NCBI GenBank assembly: GCA_050742415.1
Contig: JBOGIF010000142.1
Coordinates: forward strand, 1 to 14,824
DNA: 14,824 nt
Direction of reading: 5' to 3'
DNA from: JBOGIF01 sp050742415
GTDB taxonomy: Bacteria > Actinomycetota > Acidimicrobiia > Acidimicrobiales > AC-14
Position numbers and translations under genes: made by a program. A model generated the notes under the pieces. It did no database searches, was not told the DNA's origin, and saw only the letters and a program-made list of their open reading frames with translations. This document shows, in pieces, positions 1 through 7,158 of this stretch; position 1 is the stretch's first letter; the number at the start of each line of letters is the position of its first letter.

Positions 1-188
1 CCCGCGGGGGGCCCGGGCCCCAGCAGCCCGCCCAGCTTGGCGTCGCCGGCCACTTCGATCGCCAGAGCCTCGAGCCCGGCCATTGCCGCCATCCGGGCCA
101 CGGTGGCAACAACCGTCGTCTTGCCCACACCGCCCTTGCCAGCCACGATTAGCACCCGCGACTGGCAGCAGAACTCGCGAGGATCCAA
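1..188 (-). CDS. ArsA/Get3-family P-loop ATPase, N-terminal fragment (cut by window edge)
   Basis: Only the first 62 codons are present; the gene runs off the left edge. The translation from a TTG at 188-186 begins MDPREFCCQSR and continues into a deviant Walker A motif, GKGGVGKTT, at residues 17-25. It then reads AIEVAGDAKLGGLLG, which resembles the VEVEG...LF stretch after the P-loop in actinobacterial ArsA-like ATPases. The deviant P-loop places it in the SIMIBI (ArsA/ParA/MinD) class. ArsA rather than ParA is inferred from the post-P-loop segment and from the whiB and ponA neighbours. In mycobacteria, paired ArsA-like ATPases lie beside whiB4 and ponA2. The TTG start is chosen because an in-frame TAG lies 12 nt upstream and no ATG or GTG comes earlier than the conserved core. 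It is divergent from the NfeD-like gene, with essentially no intergenic space. Confidence 0.75.
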   Translation of the reverse strand, partial: MDPREFCCQSRVLIVAGKGGVGKTTVVATVARMAAMAGLEALAIEVAGDAKLGGLLGPGPPA

Positions 189-236
189 ACCATCCGGAGA
201 CTACTTCTCACCTTCCTGGCCCTCGGCACCGCGCTG
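183..236 (+). other. Signal-peptide-like coding stretch upstream of the first canonical start of the NfeD-like gene
   Basis: In frame with the NfeD-like gene, the bases before its first GTG (237) translate to IRRLLLTFLALGTALV. This is a basic n-region and hydrophobic core, followed by a PPAAAQ cleavage-like region inside the annotated protein. The frame is open back to a TAG at 150-152, but it contains only CTG and ATC as near-cognate starts, with no ATG, GTG or TTG. A purine-rich GAGGA at about 179-183 lies 8 nt before ATC 192. True initiation probably lies here, at ATC 192 or CTG 162, or a base miscall hides an ATG. Confidence 0.5.
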
Positions 237-1454
237 GTGCCGACCGTCGCGCCGGTCCCGCCGGCGGCCGCCCAACCGGGCCGCGCCCCGGCGGGGGCCG
301 TCGGTGTGGTCGACATCGTCAAGGTCGGCGGGCGCCTCGACCCGGTCACCGCCGACTTCGTCGTCCGGGCCATCGACCGGGCCGAGTCGGATGACGGCGA
401 GGTGGTGGTCGTGCAGCTCGACAGCCCGGGATCACTCCTGTCCCCGGACCGCCTGGACCGGCTCCTCACCCGCGTCTCCTCGGCCCGCGTGCCGGTGGCG
501 GTGTGGGTGGGGCCCACCGGTGCGGTGGCCCACGGGGGCTCCGCCCGCCTGGTGGAGGCGGCCGCAATGGCCGGGATGGCGACCAGGACGCGCCTGGGGC
601 AGTCGAGCTCGATCCCCGGCTCGCTGACCACCGCCCAGGCCGTCGGCCGGGGTGTCGTCGACCTGGCCAGCGCCACGCTCGGGGAGTTCGTCGTCGGGCT
701 CGACGGTCGGGAGGTGGGCGGCCGGGTGATCGACACGGCGCGGGCCACCCGTCGCGACGGCCGGCCGAGCCAGACCGCCGCCGGGCAGGTCCGGTTCGCC
801 AGGCTCGGGTTCTTCGAGGGCCTGCTGCACTCGGCCGCCAGCCCGCAGGTTGCCTACCTGCTGCTGATGCTGGCGCTGTTCCTGGTGGTCTTCGAGTTCT
901 TCACCGCCGGCGTCGGGGTGGCCGGGGCCGTGGGCGCCGGCCTGGGCGTGCTGGCCGCCTACGGGCTGGCGGTGCTGCCGACCACCGGGCTGGGCCTGGG
1001 CCTGATCGTCGTGGGCATGCTCGGGTTCTCGATCGACATCCAGGCCGGCGCGCCCCGCACCTGGACCGCGATCGGCGCCGTGGGCCTGACCGCCGGCTCG
1101 CTGGCCCTGTTCGGCGACGCCCCCGACGGGAGGGCCGTCGGCCTCCCCTGGGTCACCACCGTCCTGGTCATCGCCGGCACCGCCGCCCTCCTCGTCTCGG
1201 GCATGACGTCGATGCTGCGGTCCCGGTTCTCCACGCCCACGGTGGGCCGGGACTCGATGATCGGGAGGATGGGCGAGGCCCGGACCGGCATCGACCCGGA
1301 GGGCACCGTCTCTCTCGCCGGGGGCCTGTGGAGGGCCAGGACCAACCGCGCCACCCCCATCGGCCTGGGGGACTCCGTGCGGGTCGTCGCCATCGACGGG
1401 CTCCTGCTCGAGGTGGAGCCCGAGGAGGGCGGAGCACGCGACGCTGGCCACTGA
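237..1454 (+). CDS. NfeD-like membrane protein with degenerate ClpP-like protease domain
   Basis: The architecture is that of the long NfeD family. Residues about 20-170 (numbered from GTG 237) form a ClpP/SDH-like domain, about 205-323 contain roughly five membrane segments, and about 340-396 form the NfeD-type OB-fold. The OB-fold shows GRMGEARTGIDPEGTVSL, LWRAR and IGLGDSVRVVAIDGLLLEV, which is highly typical. Long NfeD proteins are partners of SPFH/stomatin proteins and cleave them with a Ser-Lys dyad. Here the nucleophile region reads GAVAHGGSAR, with Gly at about residue 100 where the family's GARAASAG has Ser. The segment that normally carries the Lys is missing. Proteolysis is therefore unlikely and a scaffold role is more plausible; no SPFH gene is visible. 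GTG 237 is the first canonical start, but it excludes an in-frame signal-peptide-like sequence, so the real protein is probably about 15-25 residues longer. whiB follows after 107 bp. Confidence 0.82.
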   Translation: MPTVAPVPPAAAQPGRAPAGAVGVVDIVKVGGRLDPVTADFVVRAIDRAESDDGEVVVVQLDSPGSLLSPDRLDRLLTRVSSARVPVAVWVGPTGAVAHGGSARLVEAAAMAGMATRTRLGQSSSIPGSLTTAQAVGRGVVDLASATLGEFVVGLDGREVGGRVIDTARATRRDGRPSQTAAGQVRFARLGFFEGLLHSAASPQVAYLLLMLALFLVVFEFFTAGVGVAGAVGAGLGVLAAYGLAVLPTTGLGLGLIVVGMLGFSIDIQAGAPRTWTAIGAVGLTAGSLALFGDAPDGRAVGLPWVTTVLVIAGTAALLVSGMTSMLRSRFSTPTVGRDSMIGRMGEARTGIDPEGTVSLAGGLWRARTNRATPIGLGDSVRVVAIDGLLLEVEPEEGGARDAGH

Positions 1455-1505
1455 GTGGTTATCCGCTGCACACGCCTCCACCTGCGGATTTATTGGCACA
1501 ACCCC

Positions 1506-1534
1506 TTGTAGCGGCAGCCCGGCGGCGATAGCTT
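1506..1534 (+). promoter_or_regulatory. Weak promoter candidate for whiB
   Basis: TTGTAG at 1506-1511 and TAGCTT at 1529-1534 are separated by 17 bp. The second fits the relaxed actinobacterial TAnnnT -10 pattern, and the first matches only the TTG of a -35. The rest of the 107-bp gap (1455-1561) has no clear terminator. It also contains an isolated TTGGCA at 1493-1498 with no matching -10. Confidence 0.25.
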
Positions 1535-1561
1535 TCGGCCGGCTGGAGTAAGGGGAGCGGG

Positions 1562-1822
1562 TTGAGCAGTCAGCGCGTCGGGGATCTGTGGCAGAACCAG
1601 GCGGCCTGCAAGGGTCCCCAGGCCGCCGTCTTCTTCCCTCCGTCGCGCACCGAGCGCAAGGACGACCGTGACGCCCGGGAGCGCCGGGCCAAGTCCATCT
1701 GCGCCAGCTGCCCGGTACGCGTGGCATGCCTCGACTACGCCGTGCGCATCCGGGAGCCTCATGGGATATGGGGCGGGCTCAACGAGTCCGAGCGCCGCCA
1801 GCTCCTCCCCGCCCGCCTCTAG
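1562..1822 (+). CDS. WhiB-family iron-sulfur transcriptional regulator
   Basis: This 86-residue protein carries the four WhiB cysteines at C16, C47, C50 and C56 (C-x30-CASC-x5-C), which ligate an O2/NO-sensitive [4Fe-4S] cluster. The GIWGG turn follows at 68-72, and a basic tail ESERRQLLPAR could contact DNA. The family is essentially restricted to Actinomycetota and usually acts with the primary sigma factor. The TTG start is supported by a strong purine-rich Shine-Dalgarno (AAGGGGAG) a few bases upstream and by the typical short N-terminus. The gene sits between the NfeD-like gene and, beyond a selAB insertion, a class A PBP. That recalls the mycobacterial ArsA-whiB4-ponA2 neighbourhood, but the sequence does not let me assign the whiB4 subclass. 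Its TAG stop overlaps the convergent selB stop in a CTAG. Confidence 0.93.
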   Translation: MSSQRVGDLWQNQAACKGPQAAVFFPPSRTERKDDRDARERRAKSICASCPVRVACLDYAVRIREPHGIWGGLNESERRQLLPARL

Positions 1823-3588
1823 GCGTCTGCGCTCGAGGGCTCGGCACCCCAGGGCTCTGTGACCCAAGGCTCGGGCAGCCTCGGGCCGCCGACCCGCAAG
1901 TCGCCACGGCGCCGTGTCACCCCAGTGGAGTCCAGCTGGCTGAGCAGCGGGAGCACGTGCTTGCGGGTGGTGCCGAGTTCGTCGCGCACCTGGGCGACGG
2001 TGACGCCGTCGGGCGACGAGACCAGCAAGCGGGCGACCCGCCTGGCCGCCTCCTCAACTGCGGCCGGCGAGAAGAACCAGCCCTCGCGCTCCACCACCAG
2101 GCCGCGCCGGACCAGCTCGCGCAGCTCGGCCCGGTCGATCCCCGTCGGCTCCGGGGGCGCGAACGGTGAGCCCTCGAGAGCGGACAGGTACGGGTGGCCG
2201 ACAAGGGGGTCGACTGCCCCGCGGGCCCTGGCCCTTCCAGCGTCCACCGTCACGTCGTCGAGCGTGGCCAGCGCGGCCCGCTCGCGGTCGCCGAGGGCGG
2301 CGACGTCGACACCCAGCTGCCCGGCACCGGCCACCATCGCCCTCACGTCCGCTACCACCGTGGCCAGGGCGGTCGGCGACACGACCCAAGCGCCGAGTGA
2401 GGGTTGCCGCCGCTCGCCGGTCAGGCGCTCGAGCTCCTCGGCATCGACCCAGCCCCGCTCCTCCACGACCCGGTCGACGCCCCGCGAAGGCCGGGCCCGC
2501 GTCGCAGGCAGCACCGGGGCAACGTCGAGCACCTCGCCGCCGCCGACCGTCTCGTCCCTGCCGCTCTCGCGCAGCACGAATCGGTCGCCGGGCAGCAGCG
2601 GCACCTCCACCGGCAGATGCAGGCGAACCAACCCTCGCTGGCCGGCATCGATCGACTCGGCACCCAGGACTCGGAGCCTGACCGGGTTCTCCCCCGAGCC
2701 GATGTGTGCCTGATAGGCCCCCCGCCGGCCGACGGCATGACCGAGCCGAGACAGGACCTCGAGCGACGCGTCGAAGACGCGGGTCGGCCTCCACTGGTCT
2801 GGCCGTACCAGCGCGTGCCCGCGGGCCACCTCGTCGTGGGACACGCCCGTGAGGTTCACGGCCACCCGGCTCCCAGGCCGCACCATCCTCAACTGCTCGT
2901 GAAGGCTCTGCAGGCCACGCACGCGCACCCGACGCGACATCGTCCCCGAGAGGCACACCAGCTCGTCGTCCACCCCGAGCGAACCTCCGGTGAGCGTGCC
3001 GGTGACAACGGTCCCCGAACCTCGTGCTGCGAACGCCCGGTCCACCCAGAGGCGGGGACGATTCCGATCGGGAGCTTCGGGAGCGGCGGCCAGCATCCGG
3101 TCCAGCGCCGAACGCATCTCCTCGACGCCCGTGCCCGCCCGTGCGTCCACCTCCACCACCTCGGCGGCCGACAGGAAGGTGCCGGCCAGCTCGTCAGCCA
3201 GCTCCATCCGCACCAGCTCACGCGTCTCGTCGTCGACCAGTCCCACCTTCGTTAGCGCCACCAGGCCGTGACCGACGTCCAGCAGCTCGAGGATGCGCAA
3301 GTGCTCCTCCGACTGGGGCTTCCACCCCTCGGTGGCGGCGACGACGAACAGGCAGGCACTGACGGCCCCCACTCCGGCGAGCATGTTCTTCAGGAAGCGG
3401 ACGTGGCCGGGCACGTCGACGAACGCCAGGCGCATCCCTGACGGCAGGGTCGTCCAGGCGAACCCGAGGTCGATAGTGAGACCCCGCTCCTTCTCCTCGG
3501 CAAAACGGTCGGGGTCCATGCCCGTGAGCGCCTGCACGAGCGTCGACTTGCCGTGGTCGACGTGGCCGGCGGTGGCGACGACACGCAT
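1819..3588 (-). CDS. selB: Selenocysteine-specific translation elongation factor SelB
   Basis: This 589-residue GTPase delivers Sec-tRNA(Sec) to ribosomes at UGA codons marked by a SECIS hairpin. The G-domain motifs are AGHVDHGKST (G1, 7-16), DVPGH (G3, 58-62) and TKVGLVD (G4, 113-119). The domain II signature RAFAARGSGTVVTGTLTGG lies at about 184-202. The C-terminal third forms winged helices, ending in a SECIS-binding type signature at about 538-566 (LGTTRKHVLPLLSQLD followed by TRRRGDLRV). Length is close to known SelB proteins (about 590-635 residues). The ATG start overlaps the selA stop as TGATG, so translation is probably coupled to selA. A longer upstream reading of this frame runs through selA and is rejected because the GTPase motif must lie near the N-terminus. 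The gene converges on whiB. Confidence 0.95.
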   Translation of the reverse strand: MRVVATAGHVDHGKSTLVQALTGMDPDRFAEEKERGLTIDLGFAWTTLPSGMRLAFVDVPGHVRFLKNMLAGVGAVSACLFVVAATEGWKPQSEEHLRILELLDVGHGLVALTKVGLVDDETRELVRMELADELAGTFLSAAEVVEVDARAGTGVEEMRSALDRMLAAAPEAPDRNRPRLWVDRAFAARGSGTVVTGTLTGGSLGVDDELVCLSGTMSRRVRVRGLQSLHEQLRMVRPGSRVAVNLTGVSHDEVARGHALVRPDQWRPTRVFDASLEVLSRLGHAVGRRGAYQAHIGSGENPVRLRVLGAESIDAGQRGLVRLHLPVEVPLLPGDRFVLRESGRDETVGGGEVLDVAPVLPATRARPSRGVDRVVEERGWVDAEELERLTGERRQPSLGAWVVSPTALATVVADVRAMVAGAGQLGVDVAALGDRERAALATLDDVTVDAGRARARGAVDPLVGHPYLSALEGSPFAPPEPTGIDRAELRELVRRGLVVEREGWFFSPAAVEEAARRVARLLVSSPDGVTVAQVRDELGTTRKHVLPLLSQLDSTGVTRRRGDLRVGGPRLPEPWVTEPWGAEPSSADA

Positions 3589-4871
3589 CAGGGCGCTAAG
3601 GCTGAGAGCGCCTTGGCCAGCACGGCGTCGTCGGCCGGGTCCACCGTCCGCAGATCGCAAACCGTCTCGCCCCCGCTCACCCGGGCAACGATCGGCGGGT
3701 CGTTCGCCCGAAGGCGGGCAGCGTGGTCGCCCTCGACTGCGACCCCCGCCGACGGGATCTCCTGGCCGGGCACCGACCCGCCACCTGCAACCGCGACGGT
3801 CTCGCAGGGCCGGCCCACACCGAGGTCGGCGGCTCGCGACCTCAGAACCTCGACCGGCGTGGTGGCCATCCGCCAGAAGGGAATGGCGTCGCCGTCGCGG
3901 CGCAGGTACGCCAGCGCCACCTCCTGCAGCGCGGCCAGGACCAGACCCCCAGGCCTGACGGCCCGGCTGAGAGGGTGTGCGGCGCAGGCCGCCACCAGGT
4001 CGGCCCGGCCGGCGATGACGCCCGCCTGCGGACCGCCGATGAGCTTGTCTCCTGAGAAGGTGACCAACCCGGCACCGGAGGCCAGGGTCTGGCGGGCTGC
4101 CGGCTCGCCGGCCAACCACGCCGGCGGCGGCCCGCCGAGCCACGGCGTGGTGGCGTCGAGGAGCCCGGAGCCGATGTCGGCCACCACAGGAGGCCCCAGC
4201 GCTGCCAGCTCGGCCACGTCCACGTCAGCCGTGAACCCGACGATCCGGTAGTTCGACTGATGGACCTTCAGGATCGCCGCGATCTCGAGGCCGGTCTCGG
4301 GAGCTGACGCGAGAGCTGCCCGGTAGTCGGCGACCCGTGTGCGGTTCGTGGTGCCGACCTCCACGAGGTGCGCTCCAGACTGGGCGAGAACCTCGGGCAC
4401 ACGGAAGCCGCCGCCGATCTCGACGAGCTCACCCCTCGACACGACCACCGCCCTGCCGGCGGCAATCGTGGACAGGGCGAGGAGCACGGCCGCCGCTCCG
4501 TTGTTGACGATCAATGCCGCCTCGGCGCCCGAGGCCCGGGCCAGGAGCCGCGCCGCATGGTCGCTGCGCGACGCCCTCCGTCCGGATCGCAGGTCCAGCT
4601 CGATGTTGGCGGCGCGCCACCGACCGTCCCCCGTTGGCGCCGATACGCCAAGCGGCGCCCGCCCGAGGTTGGTGTGCAGCAGCACCCCGGTGGCGTTGAC
4701 GACGGGACGCAGCAGGGAGGCGGACACCTCCTGCGCCCTCTGACGAGCCGACGCCGGGTCGCCCGCCGCGACGGCCTCGCGCGCCACGTCGACCAACAAG
4801 GGATGGGGCAGGTCGATGTCGGCCAGGTCCCTCACCAGGGCGTCTATCGAGGGTGGGCGGCTCTGGCTCAC
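3588..4871 (-). CDS. selA: L-seryl-tRNA(Sec) selenium transferase SelA
   Basis: This 427-residue PLP enzyme converts Ser-tRNA(Sec) to Sec-tRNA(Sec) using selenophosphate. Diagnostic segments are NATGVLLHTNLGRAPL (59-74), IELDLRSGRR (90-99), IVNNGAAAVLLAL (121-133), SRGELVEIGGGFRVPE (145-160), VGTTNR (172-177), LKVHQSNYRI (201-210) and the PLP-lysine motif TFSGDKLIGGPQAG, with K276 as the Schiff-base lysine. It is slightly shorter than E. coli SelA (463 residues). The start is GTG at 4871-4869 and no good Shine-Dalgarno precedes it. A TAGTCT element ends 6 nt before the GTG, which suggests a leaderless transcript. It is first in a selA-selB operon, divergent from the PBP gene. Neither selD nor selC (tRNA-Sec) is in the window. 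Confidence 0.95.
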   Translation of the reverse strand: MSQSRPPSIDALVRDLADIDLPHPLLVDVAREAVAAGDPASARQRAQEVSASLLRPVVNATGVLLHTNLGRAPLGVSAPTGDGRWRAANIELDLRSGRRASRSDHAARLLARASGAEAALIVNNGAAAVLLALSTIAAGRAVVVSRGELVEIGGGFRVPEVLAQSGAHLVEVGTTNRTRVADYRAALASAPETGLEIAAILKVHQSNYRIVGFTADVDVAELAALGPPVVADIGSGLLDATTPWLGGPPPAWLAGEPAARQTLASGAGLVTFSGDKLIGGPQAGVIAGRADLVAACAAHPLSRAVRPGGLVLAALQEVALAYLRRDGDAIPFWRMATTPVEVLRSRAADLGVGRPCETVAVAGGGSVPGQEIPSAGVAVEGDHAARLRANDPPIVARVSGGETVCDLRTVDPADDAVLAKALSALAP

Positions 4872-4929
4872 CTGCCGAGACTAGGGCCGCCCAGTGGCCC
4901 CCCTACCGAACCCTTAGGATCGAGGCGAA
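4872..4929. promoter_or_regulatory. Divergent selA / PBP promoter gap
   Basis: This 58-bp gap must hold both start regions. On the minus strand a TAGTCT lies immediately before the selA GTG. On the plus strand TAGGAT at 4915-4920 could be a -10 for the PBP gene, though it abuts the GAGGCGAA Shine-Dalgarno. No convincing -35 is visible for either, so the assignment is weak. Confidence 0.3.
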
Positions 4930-7146
4930 ATGTACGACGACCCCATGCAGGTCGTGAAGGCCGTCGCCGCTTTCGTCGTAATAGCCATTCTCGTACCCGT
5001 CGTCACGGGCGCGACGGCCCTCATCTCCATCATCTACCTCCCGCTCCCGGCGCCGGACCTACCGGAGCCGGAGCAGGGCGTCGAGTCGCGCATAACCCAC
5101 GTCGTCGACTCGACCGGGACCGAGATCGGCGTGCTACGCAAGTTCGACACCGCCATCCGGGTCCAGCCGACCGACATCCCCGAGATCCTCAAGCAGGCGG
5201 TGGTCGCCGCCGAGGACCAGCGGTTCTACTCCCACAGCGGGTTCGACCTCACGGGCGCCCTCCGCGCCGCGTGGGCCGACCTGCGGGGCCGGACCGTCAC
5301 CCAGGGCGGGTCAACCATCACCCAGCAGTACATCAAGAACACCTACACCACAGGCGAACGGACGTTCGGCCGCAAGGTCCGGGAAGTGGTCCTCGCCAAC
5401 CGGCTCGACCGCCGGTCGAGCAAGGACGACATCCTCTACCGGTACCTGTCCGACATCTACCTCGGCGGAGGCGCCTACGGCGTGGGGGCGGCGGCCGACT
5501 CCTATTTCGGCAAGCAGGTCAAGGACCTGAGCCTGTCGGAGTCGGCCCTGCTCACCGGCCTGATCCCGGCTCCCTCGCAGTACGAGCCGCGGGGCAATCC
5601 GGCGGCGGCGGAGGCGCGGCGGGTGGGGGTTCTGGGCCAGATGCTCGAGCAGAACCGGATCACCGCCGCCCAGCACGCCGAGGCCGTCTCCCAGCACGTG
5701 TTCGTCCTGGGCACTGACGGGCCGGCGCCCGACGGCCCCGCTACCGTCGTGCACCCCCTCGAGGGACAGTCCTCGAACGAGCCGTACTACTTCGACGTAG
5801 TGCGCCGCTACCTGGAGGCCCGGTACCCGAGCGACCTCGTCTACCGCGGCGGCCTCCGGGTGGAGACAGCCCTCGACCCCCGCTTGCAGGACCTCGCCGA
5901 GAAGACCGTGGCCAAGTCGCTTTCGGCCACCAACCCTCCTCTGGACATGGCCCTGGTCACCGTGGAGCCCGGCACCGGCTTCGTGAAGGCCGTCGTGGGT
6001 GGGCGGGACTTCACCAAGTCGAGCGTGAATCTGGCGCTCGGAAGATGCCCGGCCCGACCGCCGGACCCGGGCAGCGGGCCGGTATGCCTCGCCGGCGGCG
6101 GGACCGGGCGCCAGCCGGGATCGTCGTTCAAACCCTTCACGCTCGCTCGCGCCTTCGAGGAGGGGATCGGCCCCAGCCGGGTGTTCTCGGGACCGGGGAC
6201 CTACACCTTCCCGGACTGCACCGGCGAAGGCTGCACGGTCCGCAACGTCGAGAGCGGCAGCTACGGGTCGATCTCGCTGCGCTCAGCCACCCAGAACTCG
6301 GTCAACACCGTGTATGCCCAGCTGATCCAGGAGGTCGGGGTCAAGGACGTGTCCGAGATGACTCACCGCCTCGGTGTGACCATGGTGAACCCCGACGGGA
6401 AGCAGTCCAACGGCGAGCCGTACGGGCCCAGCCTCACACTGGGAGCGGCCGAGGTGTCGCCTCTCGACATGGCCGCCGCCTACAGCGTGTTCGCTGCACG
6501 CGGACAGCAGTTCGCAGCAACACCGGTGGTGAGGATCACCGACGCCAGCGGCCGGGTCCTCGAGGACAACACGACCCGCAAGCCGGTGCGGGTCCTTTCG
6601 GAGGCCGTGGCCGACAACATCAACGACGTTCTTCGCGGCGTGATCGGCGGTGGCACCGGCAAGGGTGCCGACATCGGCCGTCCCGACGGCTCCGCTGGCA
6701 AGACGGGCAGCACCGAGCGCAACGCCGACGCCTGGTTCGTCGGCTATACGCCCGCGCTCTCAACCGCCATCTGGATGGGCTACAGCGACAGCAACACCAG
6801 GTCGCTGAAGAACATCAAGGGCGTCCCGACCGTGTACGGGGGCACGATCCCGGCCTCCACGTGGAAGGAGTACATGGGCGCCGCCCTCAAGGATGCCCCG
6901 CCCGCCGACTTCCCCAAGCCGGAGCCGCTGGCCGGCGACATCAGCGCCGGCCCCCGCCGGATGCCTCTCGACCTCCAGCCCCGGCCGGCAGGAGACGCCG
7001 GTGGCGTGATCGTGGTCCCGCCGCCCGTCTTCACCGGCACGTCCACGCCATCGCCGATACCGACGGTCGACGGGCCGTTCATCACCCTCCCGCCGCTGCT
7101 CGGTGGCCTTGGCCCGTCCACGACACGCTCGCCGCGGAACCGGTGA
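4930..7146 (+). CDS. Class A penicillin-binding protein (bifunctional transglycosylase/transpeptidase), PonA-like
   Basis: This 738-residue peptidoglycan synthase polymerises lipid II and cross-links stem peptides outside the membrane. It has a short cytoplasmic tail and a single membrane anchor at about 9-36. The GT51 glycosyltransferase domain lies at about 65-250, with the catalytic region AAEDQRFYSHSGFD (E95) and TQGGSTITQQYIKN. The penicillin-binding transpeptidase domain has SSFK (S398 to K401), SVN (457-459) and KTGS (591-594), so all catalytic motifs are intact. A Pro-rich tail (about 660-738) replaces PASTA domains. The only four cysteines (C373, C386, C430, C435) flank the active-site region and could form disulfides outside the cell. 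The start is ATG 4930 with GAGGCGAA upstream; an ATG five codons later is an alternative. The whiB/ArsA context suggests kinship with mycobacterial PonA2. It converges on the pseudoprotease gene with a 12-bp gap. Confidence 0.93.
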   Translation: MYDDPMQVVKAVAAFVVIAILVPVVTGATALISIIYLPLPAPDLPEPEQGVESRITHVVDSTGTEIGVLRKFDTAIRVQPTDIPEILKQAVVAAEDQRFYSHSGFDLTGALRAAWADLRGRTVTQGGSTITQQYIKNTYTTGERTFGRKVREVVLANRLDRRSSKDDILYRYLSDIYLGGGAYGVGAAADSYFGKQVKDLSLSESALLTGLIPAPSQYEPRGNPAAAEARRVGVLGQMLEQNRITAAQHAEAVSQHVFVLGTDGPAPDGPATVVHPLEGQSSNEPYYFDVVRRYLEARYPSDLVYRGGLRVETALDPRLQDLAEKTVAKSLSATNPPLDMALVTVEPGTGFVKAVVGGRDFTKSSVNLALGRCPARPPDPGSGPVCLAGGGTGRQPGSSFKPFTLARAFEEGIGPSRVFSGPGTYTFPDCTGEGCTVRNVESGSYGSISLRSATQNSVNTVYAQLIQEVGVKDVSEMTHRLGVTMVNPDGKQSNGEPYGPSLTLGAAEVSPLDMAAAYSVFAARGQQFAATPVVRITDASGRVLEDNTTRKPVRVLSEAVADNINDVLRGVIGGGTGKGADIGRPDGSAGKTGSTERNADAWFVGYTPALSTAIWMGYSDSNTRSLKNIKGVPTVYGGTIPASTWKEYMGAALKDAPPADFPKPEPLAGDISAGPRRMPLDLQPRPAGDAGGVIVVPPPVFTGTSTPSPIPTVDGPFITLPPLLGGLGPSTTRSPRNR

Positions 7147-7158
7147 TGCTCGGGACCG

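Noticed and set aside
432..1727. A 431-codon minus-strand open frame across the NfeD-like and whiB genes
   Set aside because: Pro/Gly/Arg-rich shadow of two recognisable genes with no domain signal.
3589..4143. Upstream extension of the selB frame, giving a 774-residue protein
   Set aside because: The extension overlaps selA entirely; SelB's GTPase motif belongs within about 10 residues of the N-terminus and ATG 3588 has the expected TGATG overlap.
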